From contig NC_092329.1 of the NCBI RefSeq assembly GCF_036785885.1, positions 3,782,001 through 3,846,000 of the forward strand: a stretch of DNA of 64,000 nt, in the 5' to 3' direction. Source of the stretch: Coffea arabica. Its lineage: Eukaryota > Streptophyta > Magnoliopsida > Gentianales > Rubiaceae. The translations under genes and the position numbers were made by a program. The notes below the pieces were generated by a model. It was not told the origin of the DNA and did no database searches. It saw only the letters and a list, made by a program, of their open reading frames with translations. Positions 9,545 through 22,665 of the stretch are shown here, piece after piece; position 1 is the stretch's first letter; the number at the start of each line of letters is the position of its first letter.

Positions 9545-11483
9545 CTAGTGAGAGGAACTCAAAAAATAAGACTTAAAGCATATAATAACAAAGGTAGATC
9601 AGTATGGTTAAAAAGAAAGTTACTGACCAACAGAAGTGAAAACGATAGAACAAACAGAAGTGTGCAGCAGTAAAAAAAATGCAAGACGAAAAATAATAGC
9701 ATGGACAGGCAGAATAAAGCTATAGGCAGGATAAGCAGAAGGAATTGGGGGGAAAAAGTAAAACAAAAGGAAAAAACATAAAGATTAGTACAGGATTAGG
9801 GACAGTGAAACTGGAACAGCACTTACAGCAGATGTAACAGCGAGCAGCAGAAAAATAGCAGGAACACTGATTGAAGAAAGGCGTAGGAGGAAACAGATGA
9901 GAAGAAAAGCGCGAGTAAGAAGAAGTGGAAGCAATGTACCAAACGAAGTAAAGGGAGAAGAAAAGGAAGTTGAAATGCAAGGGAAAGAAACTGAAATGAT
10001 TACCTGGCTTCTCTTGCATGCACCAGAACCCAGGAAAGCATGGCCGAAGACGTGCATTTTTTTGCATGGAGACCATAAAAATTAATGGATTGTTGGCTGC
10101 GTATGCTGAGAGGGGAATCCGCCGACCAATGATAGAGACCAGGAAGGCGTCTGCTTTTAATGGCGCGATTATTAATGGCCTGTTTAGTTGGTATACTAAT
10201 CCAGCATTTGTATTAGCAGTATAATAAGCAAAAAAAAAATTGTACTAAATATTTATTTGAAAGGAGGAGAGAAAAAGGGAAAAAGCATGGGTAGTATATA
10301 AAAAAGAAGCAAATACTAGATAGCGAAATAATACACGGAAAAGAATTGAAAACAAAAAAAAAAGACTAAATAGAAGATAGGCATATAATATACAATATAA
10401 TAATACGAGTAAAAAAGTGAAAAATGTTAAATAGAGAATAAGACGAAAATTATTTAGCAAAAGAGAAAAAAGATAGTCAGGTAGTAATAACAACAGAGCA
10501 AGTAATATGAAATAGGGGATAAACAACAAGTTTTTTTAAAACTGTATGAAATATTTATTTAAAAATGTACGAAATATTTATTTGAAAGGAAAAGAGAAAA
10601 AAACCATGGGTACTATATAAAAAAGAAGCAAATACTGGATAGCGAAATAGAATAGGGATAAGAATTTATAACTAAAAATATATAATATATATATATATAT
10701 ATATATAAAGGCTAAATAGAAGATAGGTATATAATAAAAGAAGGGGTAATAAAAACAGCAGGAGACAAAAAAAAACAGCAGGGGTAATAAAAAAAGAAGC
10801 AAATAATGGTTAGTAACCAATCTGAATTGAGAGGGAAAAAATAGAAGATAGATAGTGCATGATGACGGATGACTAATAGTGCATGATGACGAAGGACTAA
10901 AAAGGCAGCAACAAACTTTAATAGAAGAATGGGATGCAGGCCACGTGATTTGCACAGGAGTTGGAGGACGAAAGACCAGCAAGAACCAAGCTCCATTCCC
11001 ACTTTATATAAAGTTCTTTATATATACAATACTTCCAAAGTTAATAACTTCCAGAGTGTAAGTGTTTCAAAAGACCAAAAAAAGTATTTTTGCTAGAACA
11101 TTAAAGAAAATATAAGGTGGACAACATATATTGATTCTTAAAGTTGATTCGAATATGTTATATACTTCGCAACAAGGTATGAAAAGTGAAAGACAATGAT
11201 CTTAAACAAGTTGAAGACATTAATCTTGAACGATATAAAAGTCAATAACACTCTATTTCACCCAATTGCAACATTTTTCTCATTAGTTGTTAACTTGATA
11301 CGGGTTTTAGGATAAGGTCAAACTACTACTTTTACAATATAAAAAAAGAAGACAAAAGAGATTAATACAACGGGATTACCCTTAGTTTGAAAAAAAAAAA
11401 AAAAACCAAGAGCCCAGGTACAAAATCAAGGAAAATTTCGTAACCACGTTTATCAGTTTAATCTGTGAGGTCGGTTAAAATTA
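9545..11483. other. low-complexity spacer, purine-rich on the plus strand
   Basis: Contains the putative upstream region of the RPA-like gene and the duplicated purine-rich block annotated separately. A short minus-strand reading starting at 10057 (MHVFGHAFLGSGACKRSQ, then a GT donor) could be a leader exon, but no joining acceptor restores an RPA N-terminus. Nothing else is recognisable. Confidence 0.4.
10240..10750. repeat. two diverged tandem copies of a purine-rich unit of about 300 bp, with an AT microsatellite
   Basis: Copy 1 runs from about 10246 and copy 2 from about 10548. Both share aaatatttatttgaaagga, then catgggta, aaaaaagaagcaaatact and agatagcgaaat, and later actaaatagaagatagg. 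The second copy also carries an AT dinucleotide run near 10680-10707. The high purine bias makes open frames on the minus strand appear (phenylalanine- and leucine-rich), which are artefacts. Confidence 0.65.
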
Positions 11484-12109
11484 GGGACAATTTCAGAAAT
11501 CTCCCTTGAGGTTTGTAATGATTGTAGTTACCTCCCTTAAAATTTGAAAAATTATAGAAACCTCTACTAGAAAATATGTTTTGATAACAAATAGGGATGC
11601 AAGTACAAAAAGTCTAATGAATATCCTATATTGCCCCTTTTTGATTTACAAAACAAAGTAGATGACAAAAGAAATCGAATATCAGCATTACATACGAAAT
11701 AAAAAATTTTAAGGTAATTCTTTACAGTAAACTTTAGGCCATATTTCAAGGCATCATTTTTTAATGTTTGAACTTCCTTTTTTTTTTCCTTTACTAGGTA
11801 AGTTGTGAAGAAACTATTTTTAACAAATACATCCCCACTAGTAGGTTATTTATAAAACTAAGTAAGAAATCCATTTAAATGATTTAGGAATTAAATACGA
11901 TTTATTAGGTGAGATGAGGTTATAGCTATTGAATAAAGAAATATTTGCAAAATGCGGATTGTTTTTCCTTTACACCAAGTTTTCATTTAGAATTTGTAAA
12001 GTTATCAAAGTTATTATAGTCTTCTTAACAACACTAAAAGAGATAAGTGTGATTTTTCAAATCTTAAGGGAGATGGCTGCAATTGTTAGGGAGGTTTATG
12101 AAATTACCC
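11484..12109. mobile_element. non-autonomous DNA transposon with long inverted ends, 626 bp
   Basis: The left end starts GGGACAATTTCAGAAATCTC and the right end is its imperfect inverse (GGAGGTTTATGAAATTACCC); similarity continues inward for about 60 bp, including gggaggt and ttttcaaat blocks. It is flanked by a perfect 9-bp direct repeat, TTAAAATTA (11475-11483 and 12110-12118). Long inverted ends with a 9-bp target duplication fit a Mutator-like element. No transposase is encoded. Confidence 0.8.
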
Positions 12110-12118
12110 TTAAAATTA

Positions 12119-12682
12119 TGCTAAAGAACATTAACGAGTTAGGGTCCTTAGGGATGCTTAAACTTTAAAAAAATCAGGCTGCGTCGTGACCAATAATATA
12201 AAGCCACATCATCAGGTAGCCATTTTAACGTGCCCACGTAGCTTACCCTGAAACAAAATTAGAATCCAGAAACCAAAATAGAAATTATCTCATCCACAGA
12301 GTCCATCACACTCCTTACTTTCATTTGTTCCCCAATCGACCACACGATAAAACCATTCAGGGGCTTAACAGTCAATTCATTAACAGCGTGGAATCCACGC
12401 CGGAGCATGAGCGCGTGAAAGTATCGACTACTCTAATCATGGGATACGAGACGCTTTTGCTAACGTACGCCGCGATGGACACCCAGCAAAACTAAACCCG
12501 TCTTTTCCAATTATCCACCCTTTGCCCTTTGCCCTTATATGTCCCCCAATTGCCTTCCCCTCTTTTTTACCACCTCGGAGCAGTCAATCAGAAATTAGCA
12601 GCACACAGCAGCAGTAGCAGCAGGGTTTCTTCGGCCGCAAATAATTCTCTACCTTTTCTTTGAGTCGTCTTCATCAACGTCC
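12119..12682 (+). promoter_or_regulatory. promoter and 5' UTR region of the EXA1-like gene
   Basis: Non-coding. It contains a CT-rich stretch and, shortly before the start codon, a run of CAG/AGC triplets (about 12598-12630), probably within the 5' UTR. No clear TATA box was found. Confidence 0.4.
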
Positions 12683-15600
12683 ATGGCTGATAAGACCGAC
12701 TTCGATTCTCGCCCTAGCCAGATCTCCAAAGGTTTCCCCTTCTCATTTGATTGATTTTTATCTATGTACATTTTATCTGAAGTTTGTTATTAATTCTACA
12801 TTTTTCATCCGTAGCTGATTGAAAACCTAGATTGAAGCCGCTACCTGTGTGTTTCATCGCGGCGCGTGAAAGATGTTTTGTAAGGTTTAGGGTTTTTGAT
12901 TCGTCCATTGAAAGCTTCTTATTTTCTGTGGATGAGAGGAGAGAAATGGCGATGCTTTGCTTCTGTTTTTTATCTTAAAATTTTTTGGCTTCCCCTGTCG
13001 TAGGAAATTCCTGCTGAATTTCTAGTGGTTTTTGTTTGATTATAGTTTAAGTTTTGAACCTCTTTTTTGAGATTAATTTTGGGATAAATTGCGTTTATGC
13101 TTCGCGGTGGTTGTATCGGTTTTGGTTTATTGGGTTTTTTTCGGGGTATAATCTGAATGCGGGGCCAGGGCGCCGCTTTATCTTGATAGGAGTGCGAAAT
13201 ACTTAGCTGAAAAAAGGGTTTTGCAGGTATCTTATTCCTGTTATTTTCTACTGATGCATTTTTTGTCTTTTTTCTGGTATTTCTTTTCCAAAATTTGAAA
13301 TGCAGAGCAGATAAAAAATAAACGTTTTGTTGAATAGCTGGAAATGATAGTGTTGTAGCTAAATTACGAGTACAGATTGTTTAAGTGATCATGCTTTCTT
13401 GATTTCAACCTTTTTTTTTTGGAAAAAACAATTTTGGATATGAATTTTGCGTGTAGATTAGATGGAAGGTCAATGAATTATTAGGTGACAGACTGTACAG
13501 GTAAATAAGAAAACCTGTACAATGTGGAAGTCACGTGCTACTTGTACATTTGCAATAGGAATACCTTGAAATGTTGAAATTACTGGTAGAATGCGGGAAC
13601 CTTTTTGATCTGGCTAACCTTTAGAGAGTGAAGGACTCTGTAGACATTTCAATTTACTGCTTTGCCAAAATTTGAAACCATGGTCATCTTAATCGGATAT
13701 TAATCTTTTTTTTTTTTTTTTGTGAATGAGCTGCAGACGTAATTTCTTGAAAGAGCTAAAAAGAAAATGTCTTTTCATTTCAATGTTTCAATCCTCTTTT
13801 TGTTCACGATAGCTCTTTTGTGTGATATTGGTTCAATTCTTTCTTGTTTCTGTTTTCATTTTAAGAACTTCTGCTTGAAATTCTGAGCTCAGTATATGTC
13901 CATTGCTTGTGAAATTTCTTGGCCTGTCCCACTGCTACATCGTGCATATGGGGCTTTGGACTAACCTTGTCTTACCAGAGTTATGCTATTCTGTAATTTA
14001 GCTGTGAGGGAGATTGAAGTACCCAGTTGAAAACCCTCTTCTTAAAATTTTTTCCCCCTTGTTAGTTAAAAAAGTTTTAACAGTGAAGATCTCATTTCTA
14101 TTATCTCCAAAGTTCAGTTACAACAGAAAAAGGTACCTTATTTTTGGATCATTTCTATTATCTCAAAAGTTCAGTTACAACAGAAAAAGGTACCTTATTT
14201 TTGGATCTTTGTCTTCTGGTTTGCTGCTGCTTCTTCTTCTTCTTGTTTTGGTTTCTGGCCTTGAATTGTGATGGTAAACATTTACTGCTGATTATGCAAA
14301 CTGTGTGGCTCTTTATTTTTAATTGTATATGGAACATGTTTGAATAGCTGTTCTATGATACAAGACTTTAGGCGTGTTGCTGCTAACCCTTTGTTTGGAT
14401 AAAATGGAAGGAATGCATTCTCTTTTCCTCCCCTGTGGGCAATGTTCTCAATTTTTGAAGAGCTGGTGTCATGATGTAATAGACAACAATTGACTGGCCA
14501 TTTCTTAAATCTTGTGTCATACTGGAAGTGAGGATGTATCATCCTGGCTGCGATGGTTGTTTAAGAAATCATCCTGTTTGCAATGATTTTCTTCTTCTTT
14601 GATGGAGTATGCTCTGGCCTATTTTATGTCTTGATGTTTGATTATGTTATAGCCTTTTCCCTCTCTGTAGATGCACAAGCGTCGGAGAATCCTATTCCGC
14701 TTTCACCGCAGTGGCTTCTCTCCAAGCCAGGGGAGATTAAGAGTGGGATAACTGGGGTATGCTACTACTTTACTGTGCCCAGCACTTTAATTTGTCTAAT
14801 TACATCTTTTCTCCCTGTAGTGATAAGTAGTACCTTCCACTGGTATTAAACATGTGTAGGAATTTTGTTTGAAAACCTGTAGGATTTTATTTTAGAGCAT
14901 TTCTTATGTCTTCATGGGAATGTTACCTGTTTGTTCCTGTAGCAGGAGAACCATTTTGTCCCTCATCCGGGTTATTCCAGTCGCTCAGATATCATGAAAT
15001 CACCTGGAATTGGTGAGGACACACGCGAGATCAATAAGAAGAAAGATGTCTTCCGGCCTTCTGTGCTGGATATGGAATCTGGCCGGCGTGATCGCTGGCG
15101 TGATGAAGAAAGGGATACCAATTCAGCTGTTCGTAGGGATCGATGGAGGGATGGTGAGAAAGAGCCTGTTGACAACCGCAAAACAGATCGTTGGACTGAT
15201 TCATCAGGAAGACAATATGCTGATGCACGCCGTGGCCCAACTGAGCGATGGACGGATTTGGGAAATAGGGACGGCAACCATGATCAGCGTCGGGAGAGCA
15301 AGTGGAACACACGCTGGGGGCCTGATGATAAGGAGACAGATAATGTGCGTGAGAAGTGGGCAGAATCCAGCAAAGACTCAGACCTACTTCTTGATAAAGG
15401 GCCATCCAGTCTTGCTTATCATGGAAAGGAAGAAAAGGAGGGGGATCATTATCGTCCTTGGAGAATGAACTCCCACAGCCGAGGAAGGGTAGACCCTCCT
15501 CCTCACCAAACTTTGACCCCAAGCAGACAGGCTCCTGTGTTTACTCATGGTCGGGGACGTGGGGAAACTAGTGGCCTGACCTTCTCTGTTGGTCGGGGTA

Positions 15601-18600
15601 GAGTTAGCTCTGTCAGTAATGCATCCGCTCAGTCTTATTCAGTTGGGTATGTGTCAGAAAAAGGTGAAACTGCCCATGGAGAGTCCTTACCTTGGAGATA
15701 CAGTCGAACAAAGCTGCTTGACGTATACAGGACAACAGACACGAGATCATGTGAGAAAATTTCCAATGTCGTCCAGCAAGTACCTCCACTTACCCAAGAA
15801 GAACCCATAGAACCTCTTGCACTATGTACACTGACTAATGAAGAATTGGTAATAGTTGCCCTGTCTTTTGGTTTAATGTGAATCTGATATGTTGTTTTAC
15901 TTATATTAAAATGTTTCCGTACCTTTGGTGGATAGATGGTCTTGAAGGGAATTGACAGGGGAGATATTGTCAGCAGTGGTGCGCCACAAATTACTAGAGA
16001 AGGGTCTATTGGAAGGAACTCAACTGATTTTCTGCAGTCAAGACGGAACAAGCTTGGTATTTTTGATAATGAGACTAATTTATGACCTTTGATGTGTGCC
16101 ATTCTGTATTGATATTAATTGCATTAATATGGTATTCTGTGTTACAAAAGTTTTTGGTACTACTTGGCTCTGCAGGTAGTAAAGAAGATTTACCACATGA
16201 CATAAATGATTCCAAGGAGGAAAACATGGAAAATGCTGGTGGTGGTTCAAATTATTCAGAAAGCATGTCCCAGGAGAAGCAGGTTTACTCTTATGGGGGT
16301 GGTACAAGGGTTGAGAGTGTGCAGGATTATCAGAAGTTTTCTGATTATAAATTTAATTCTGAAGGTACATACACAAAGCCTAATATGATACCCAACTTCA
16401 TCATGAAGCTAATTTTTGTGGTAGTTGTAGGATGATATAGGTTTTGTGATAGAAGTTAGTGGAGTTTCTTTCTTGAAAGTTTGTTCAAATTTATATTAAC
16501 TGATCAATTGAGACTATTTATTGCTTCTGTAACATTCAGGAGAGATTAGGCTAACACTTGTAACTACATTTAGACATATGCATGTATATATACATTTTTT
16601 GTCTCACTTGATAAATACAATGGAGGTCCTAAAGCACAAGCTTTTCCTTTGCATTTTGCGAATGTCTGTTTTGAACATCCAATGTTGGGCCACTGAATAA
16701 CTCATGTTGCATGTTCGGCTTCAGGAGAAGACAACACTCCTTCTAGGAAGAATGATGATGTGCCTATTAACAGAGAACCAAACATGCAAGGACCTCCCTC
16801 TATTCTACACGGAGGTACATGGCGGTCCTCATCAATTGGGGAGCGCTCACCTTCAGTCTCACATGATTGGAGAGAAGTTCCTGCAGCTGTAAATTCCAGG
16901 GCTCCTGATGTTGGTAGGTCAGAGTCACAGAAAGACGTAAATGCTGAATGCGAAAAACGCGTGGCAGATCAATCATTTGCCAGACTATCGCGGATTGCTG
17001 ATGATTCTACTATAAGAAAGCAACCAACTGCAATCTTCAACAAGGAACAAGAGGTGCAGAAAGTTTTGCAGTCTTCTCCTGAAGACCTGGTTCTTTATTA
17101 TAAAGATCCACAAGGTGAAATTCAAGGTCCTTTTTCGGGGAGCGATATTATTGGATGGTTTGAAGCAGGCTATTTTGGCATTGACTTGCTAGTACGCTTA
17201 GCTGGTGCACCACCTGAGTCATCATTTTGTCCACTTGGAGATGTTATGCCACACCTGCGTGCCAAAGCTCGTCCACCGCCGGGATTTGGTGCAGCAAAGC
17301 CAAATGAAATCACCGATGCATCCAGTCGGCTTAATTTCAGCAACTTTGGAACACTTCAGTCTGGTTTGAATGAGATTGACATGGTGAAGAATGAACCTAG
17401 GTATCAACATCATTCAACAACAGAGGCTGAAAACAGGTTCCTGGAATCGCTGATGACTGGCAATTTGAGTGGTGTCCAACTTGAGAAGGCTGTTCTCTCT
17501 GAAGGTTGGTCTTGCCACTAGAAAGCTTCTGCATTTTATTTCTTGGCAATCAATTGTTTCCATTTTTAGTCTTACAAGAGAACTTTGACATCTATACAGG
17601 TATCAGAGGATATATTGGAAATAATACCAGTGCAGCACCTCCGTTAGCAGCTGAAAATGCTGATAATGTGTATCTGTTGGCTAAAAAGATGACACTTGAG
17701 AGGCAGAGGTCTCTACCAAATCCCTATTCATATTGGCCTGGGCGAGATGCAGCTTCCCCTCTTCCCAACTCAGAGATTCTCCAGGACCCGTCAGTGCCTC
17801 ATTCAAGACTTCTATCTTCGCTTGCTGAAAATGCTCGTCCGCAGCAGACTTCTCCCAATGTTGATTTGATGGCCATCCTCCAAGGTTTACCTGAACGATC
17901 TAATACAGTTCTTAATAATGGAGCAAGTGGTTGGCCAAATTTCTCAACTCAAGGAGGGTTGGAATCGCTTCAAGATAAGTTGGACGTACATCAAGCTCAG
18001 AATTATCCTCCTCAGGCTGCATATGGAATTCAACAACAAAGGCTACAGCCACAAATAAATTTACCGAGCCAAGTTATGGAAAATTCTTCTAGCATGTTTA
18101 GTGCTGAAAAACTACTTTCTTCTGGTCTTTCTCAAGATCCACAGCTCTTAAGTTTGCTGCAGCAACAGCAACTACTGCAAGCTCAATCCCCAGCTGCATT
18201 ACAGCAGCTCAGTATAGTGGATAAAATTTTGCTGCTTAAGCAGCAACAGAAGCAGGAGGAGCAGCAACAGTTCCTGCGTCAGCATCAACAATTTCTTTCA
18301 CAAGTGCTTCCTGATCATAATTCACACCAGAGGTTTGGCGAGTCCTCTTATGGCCTGTTACAAACTGCTGGATATTCTGCAGGAATTGCTCCAAGTGATC
18401 ATTCGCGGTTCCAGCCATCTCATGAATTGTTTCATATTGGTTCTCAGGTTCATGCTCCTAATTTGAAGGATGAACGTGTTTCTAACTTTTTACTTTCTCA
18501 GAGTGTTTCTGAGGTTGCCAACCAAAATGTTGGTGCTGAAACCCATTTACCCCATCAAATGTTTGGTACTGCTGCCCATCAGAATAGTTGGAATTATCCT

Positions 18601-21600
18601 TTATCAGAACAAGTTGATAATCTTGAGCAGAAAAGTTCATTGACGACTACTAGCATGACTGATTCTTTGTCGCATATAGGAATAAGAAACGGTTATCAAC
18701 TAGATCCATTGCAAAGTAATGAACCTATTGTAGTTGCTACCTCTAAAGCTGCTGTAAGTTTTTGTGAGGGGGAACATTTTGAAGAATCCATAGCTCTGGA
18801 ACCACCTGCAGCCCTTGAAAGTGATGAAAAAGACTTTTTCATTGGAGAGCAGGTAGAAGTTGTAAAGCCGGCAGCTGAAGCCAATGAAGGACTACAAGCT
18901 GAAGGAAAGAAAAACACTGAAGAGTCCTCTGTGGTGAAGGAAGTGAAAAATGTCGAAGCACGCGATATGAAAAAATCATCTGATAAAAAGTCAAGAAAGC
19001 AAAAGTCCTCTAAGGCTCAGTCTTCTGACTTGGCAAAAGGAGTGTTGAAGACACAGGAACTGAGGTTGGGAGAAGTTGAAGGCACAAATGGTAAGATAAT
19101 AAAATCTGATACACAAACTCTTCCAGATGACCTATTTGTGTCTTCTGCAGCCGAAGAAAAAGAGCATAAAAGTGATAAGGTGACGGCTGACATTGTACAT
19201 GTCCGGCAGGGGCAGAAGTCATCCATTTCCAAAGATGATAGTGAAACTCTTGATGAAAATGTTGAACTAGGACAGGCTGGGTCTATCTCACAGTTCAATA
19301 ACACACAGCTACAAGCTGGACAACGAGCTTGGAAGCCTGCTCCTGGTTTCAAGCCAAAGTCATTGCTGGAAATCCAACAGGAAGAAGAGAGGAGAGCACG
19401 CACAGAAATTGCAGTTTCTGAGACAGCCACGGCTTTCAGCTCCTCGAGTGTTTCTACCCCTTGGGTGGGGGTGGTTGCAAGTTCAGATTCCAAGTCAATC
19501 AAAGAATCTAAGCTAGACCCAGTAAGTGCCACCTTAAATATTGGCAAGTCGGACAGCTCCCGTAATCAGAAAAATAGGAAGAGCCAATTGCATGATTTGT
19601 TTGAGGATACCATTGTGGCTAAGTCAAGTGAAAGAGATCCAGAGATTTCTGACAATTTGTCTAGTTTGCCTTCTGCATCTGCTATCAGCTCACACAGTGA
19701 TCCTGTTGATGATAGCAACTTCATTGAGGCTAAAGATACTAAGAAGAGCCGTAAAAAATCTGCTAAATCTAAGGGTGCTGGATCAAAGGTTTCAATTCCT
19801 ACTGCTGTGTCAGATGTGTCAGTGGGGTCAAGTCCCATTGAGAAAAGTAAAAATTCTCGTCACCAAGAGAAGGAACTATTACCAGCAATTCCTTTGGGCC
19901 CTTCCTTGGGAGATTTTGTTGTCTGGAAGGGGGAGTCTACAAGTTCTTCCGCGGGTCCTGCATGGTCTACTGACTCTGGAAAGCTCCCAAAACCTGCATC
20001 ATTGAGGGACATTCAAAAGGAACAGGGAAAAAAGGTCCCCTCACCACAGATCCCAGTGCCTACATCACAGAAGTCTGCACCAAGTCAGCTTGCACGGGGA
20101 GGTGGTTCTTCACGGTCAGCTTCTGCATCTTCTCCAGCCAAGGCTGCATCTCCTGTTCAAATCAATGCTCAAGGTCCTCTTTCAAAGCATAAAGCTGAGG
20201 ATGATTTGTTCTGGGGGCCCGTGGAGCAACCCAAGCAAGAGTCAAAGCTGTATGATCCTTTAACTTGCTTTTTCTTTCTAAATTCTAGTGTATTCATGAG
20301 TGTTTACTTTCATTCATCATTCGTGGTTACCAATTTTTTAGATACTATGCAAATGTCATATCGAGTATTTAGTGATCAGCCTAATTTAATATTGTATTGG
20401 ACATAGTTTTTAACTGCATGATTTCTAGATCTTTTTATTATTTTAAAATTCTTATTCTTCCCCTGCATCTGGATGATGTTATGATGTATAATGGTCCTCT
20501 CAGGTATATTAGTTGTTTCAACATATAAATTTTAAGTTTGTAATCTGATAGACGGTTCTTAACAGCTAAATTGCTAATTTTTACTTATTCAAAAGTTCTT
20601 TCCCTGCCTCTGCTTCTTATAGCATGGTGTATAATGGTCCCCCTGGGCATTTAATTGTTTAACGAAACAACATTGCATAATTGTTGCCATCTCAACATGT
20701 TATTTCAAATTTCTTGTGTTACTCAAATGTTTGTTCAACTTTTAAACAAGAAAGACACAGCAAGTTTATAGGATTTTGGTTCAGTTCATGTATTGCAGAG
20801 TCCTTTGTGAGAAGCTGCAGTTGCGAATGCACTGTGCTAAGAGTTTTACCTTACAGTTAAGTAGCAAGCTTGGTAATAACAGTGTCAGTTGTTTGCCAGA
20901 TGTTTGTGTCATCTATGTTAGAAAAATTTCTCTAGCAGTAGGTGGTTGCTTTCCATTCGGGATAGTATTCCTTCGCTCTTTGGGATAATGCTTGTGTACT
21001 GCATTGGTGAATTTGTTTTGGGAGTGGGGGGCAGTTAAAAATCATGGAAGATTGCTGAAACAATGTGATACCCGTCATCTGTAGCTCTTTCTTCTCAAAT
21101 TCACATTTAACTTGATGTGCTTGTGACAGCATGCCTTTCGGTTTCTGTGATGTACTGAGATTTCTGCTCTTTTGGGCTGGGAGTTGAGAAGAAACAGACA
21201 TGAAGATGTGATTCATTGACTTAACTTATCAGCATTTTTCTCCCAAGCAGTGGGAATAGTGTTTACTCATGGAGATATGGACTGTGGGAGACTTATAGAA
21301 TCTTGAAGCTGTTATATTTAGGATTCCTAGATGAAATTTGTTTGACAGTGTATTTGTGGCCATTGCAGGTCCGATTTTCCTCAACTCGGAAGCAGCTGGG
21401 GAAGCAAAAACACCCCTGTTAAAGCATCTTCTGGGGTGGCATTAAACCGTCAGAAGTCTGCAAGTGGAAGGCTGGTGGAGCATCCATCTATTTCTAATGC
21501 TTCTGCTAACTCATCTCTGAAGGGAAAGAAGGATTCCTCAACAAAATATTCAGGTATGTAATCTACATGTGGGTTGATTTGCTCAAGGCTAATCACTTTA

Positions 21601-22665
21601 ATATTGAAGAACTTCGTTGATCATGTTATTGCAGAAGCTATGGATTTCAGAGAATGGTGTGAAAGTGAGTGTGCCAGGCTTATTGGAACAAGAGGTACTT
21701 GCATGAGTCTAGCTGCTTGTTTCGTTTGATTTGGTTGTATGTTAATCTTGGATAATTGGTGCTTGTTCTAAATCTGGGGTATAATCAATACTTAACACAC
21801 ATGAAAACGGCTACAAACCATATAGCAGTTTTCCCACGCCTAGAGTCTTTTTTGGAAACTTGGATCTAATCTGTTCATTTCTCTCTCTTAACAGAGGTAC
21901 ATATGGTCAAGGAAACCTATAGTTTAATCTTTTCTGCCTGCTGTTGTGTCAAAATACAGTACCCCATCCAGTGGACGTAGAATTTTTATAAGGCAGCACA
22001 ATATCCCCTGAATCATCTGAGTCTTGATGTGTTATATGGGTTGGGAGACAATTGTAGCATTAGAAACTTGTGGGAATTTTCCTTAAAAGTAGATGCCAAT
22101 GATAATTACTGTAACTTTGGTTGCTGTGGTATCTATTATATTTAGAGGATCCTGGAGTGCTTATTGCATATCAAATTAATGCAGCCGTGCCAGTATATGT
22201 CATTCAGAAAATGCTCTAATTTCTTCTATATATATATAAATGGATATTACTTTGACACCTTTTCCCTTTCTTCTAGATACAAATTTTCTAGAATATTGTG
22301 TGAAGCAATCTAGATCGGAAGCTGAAATACTTCTGATAGAGAACCTTGGTTCCTTCGATCCTGCCCATGAATTCATTGACAAATTCCTCAACTACAAAGA
22401 TCTTTTATCTGGTGAAGTCCTTGAAATTGCTTTCCAAAGTCAGAATGATCGAAGGGTCACTGGCTCAGGTTCTGGACAGATGATTTCTGATGATGGTGGT
22501 TTTAGGGGAATGGACCAGAGCAATGCAACTGCTTCCGATGCTTCCACAAAAGGGGGAGGAAAGAAGAAGGCTAAAAAAGGAAAGAAGGTAAGCCCTTCGG
22601 TGTTGGGATTTAATGTGGTTAGCAACAGGATCATGATGGGAGAGATTCAGAGCGTTGAAGATTGA
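12683..22665 (+). CDS. EXA1: GYF-domain protein EXA1-like (eIF4E-interacting translational regulator), 1803 aa
   Basis: Ten exons join in frame: 12683-12731, 14671-14756, 14946-15848, 15936-16056, 16176-16364, 16725-17504, 17600-20249, 21369-21553, 21635-21694 and 22277-22665. Exon 2 encodes [17 protein letters not shown], typical of the family. A canonical eIF4E-binding motif YxxxxLL (YSRTKLL) lies at about residue 297. The GYF domain at about 572-630 shows [26 protein letters not shown] and a RPPPGF stretch just after it; GYF domains bind proline-rich peptides. A Gln-rich segment (18150-18310), a Lys/Ser-rich region and a C-terminal helical domain ([13 protein letters not shown] ... [12 protein letters not shown]) ending in a lysine-rich tail follow. 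In Arabidopsis EXA1 (PSIG1, MUSE11) represses translation of immune receptors and supports potexvirus accumulation. Length is close to the Arabidopsis protein. Exon 3 has a tandem acceptor (tagcag), giving an optional Gln. Confidence 0.92.
14094..14207. repeat. 57-bp tandem duplication in EXA1 intron 1
   Basis: Two nearly identical copies (14094-14150 and 14151-14207) starting atttctattatctc and ending tttttggatc, differing by one base near the start. High identity suggests a recent duplication. It lies inside the 1.9-kb first intron. Confidence 0.9.

Noticed and set aside
10245-11002. Several Phe/Leu-rich minus-strand frames
   Set aside because: They arise from the purine-rich plus strand and have no start context, splice signals or similarity.
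15031-15522. 163-codon minus-strand frame opposite EXA1 exon 3
   Set aside because: Shadow of the strongly biased EXA1 coding sequence.
19017-19547. 176-codon minus-strand frame opposite EXA1 exon 7
   Set aside because: Shadow of the Ser/Lys-rich coding strand.
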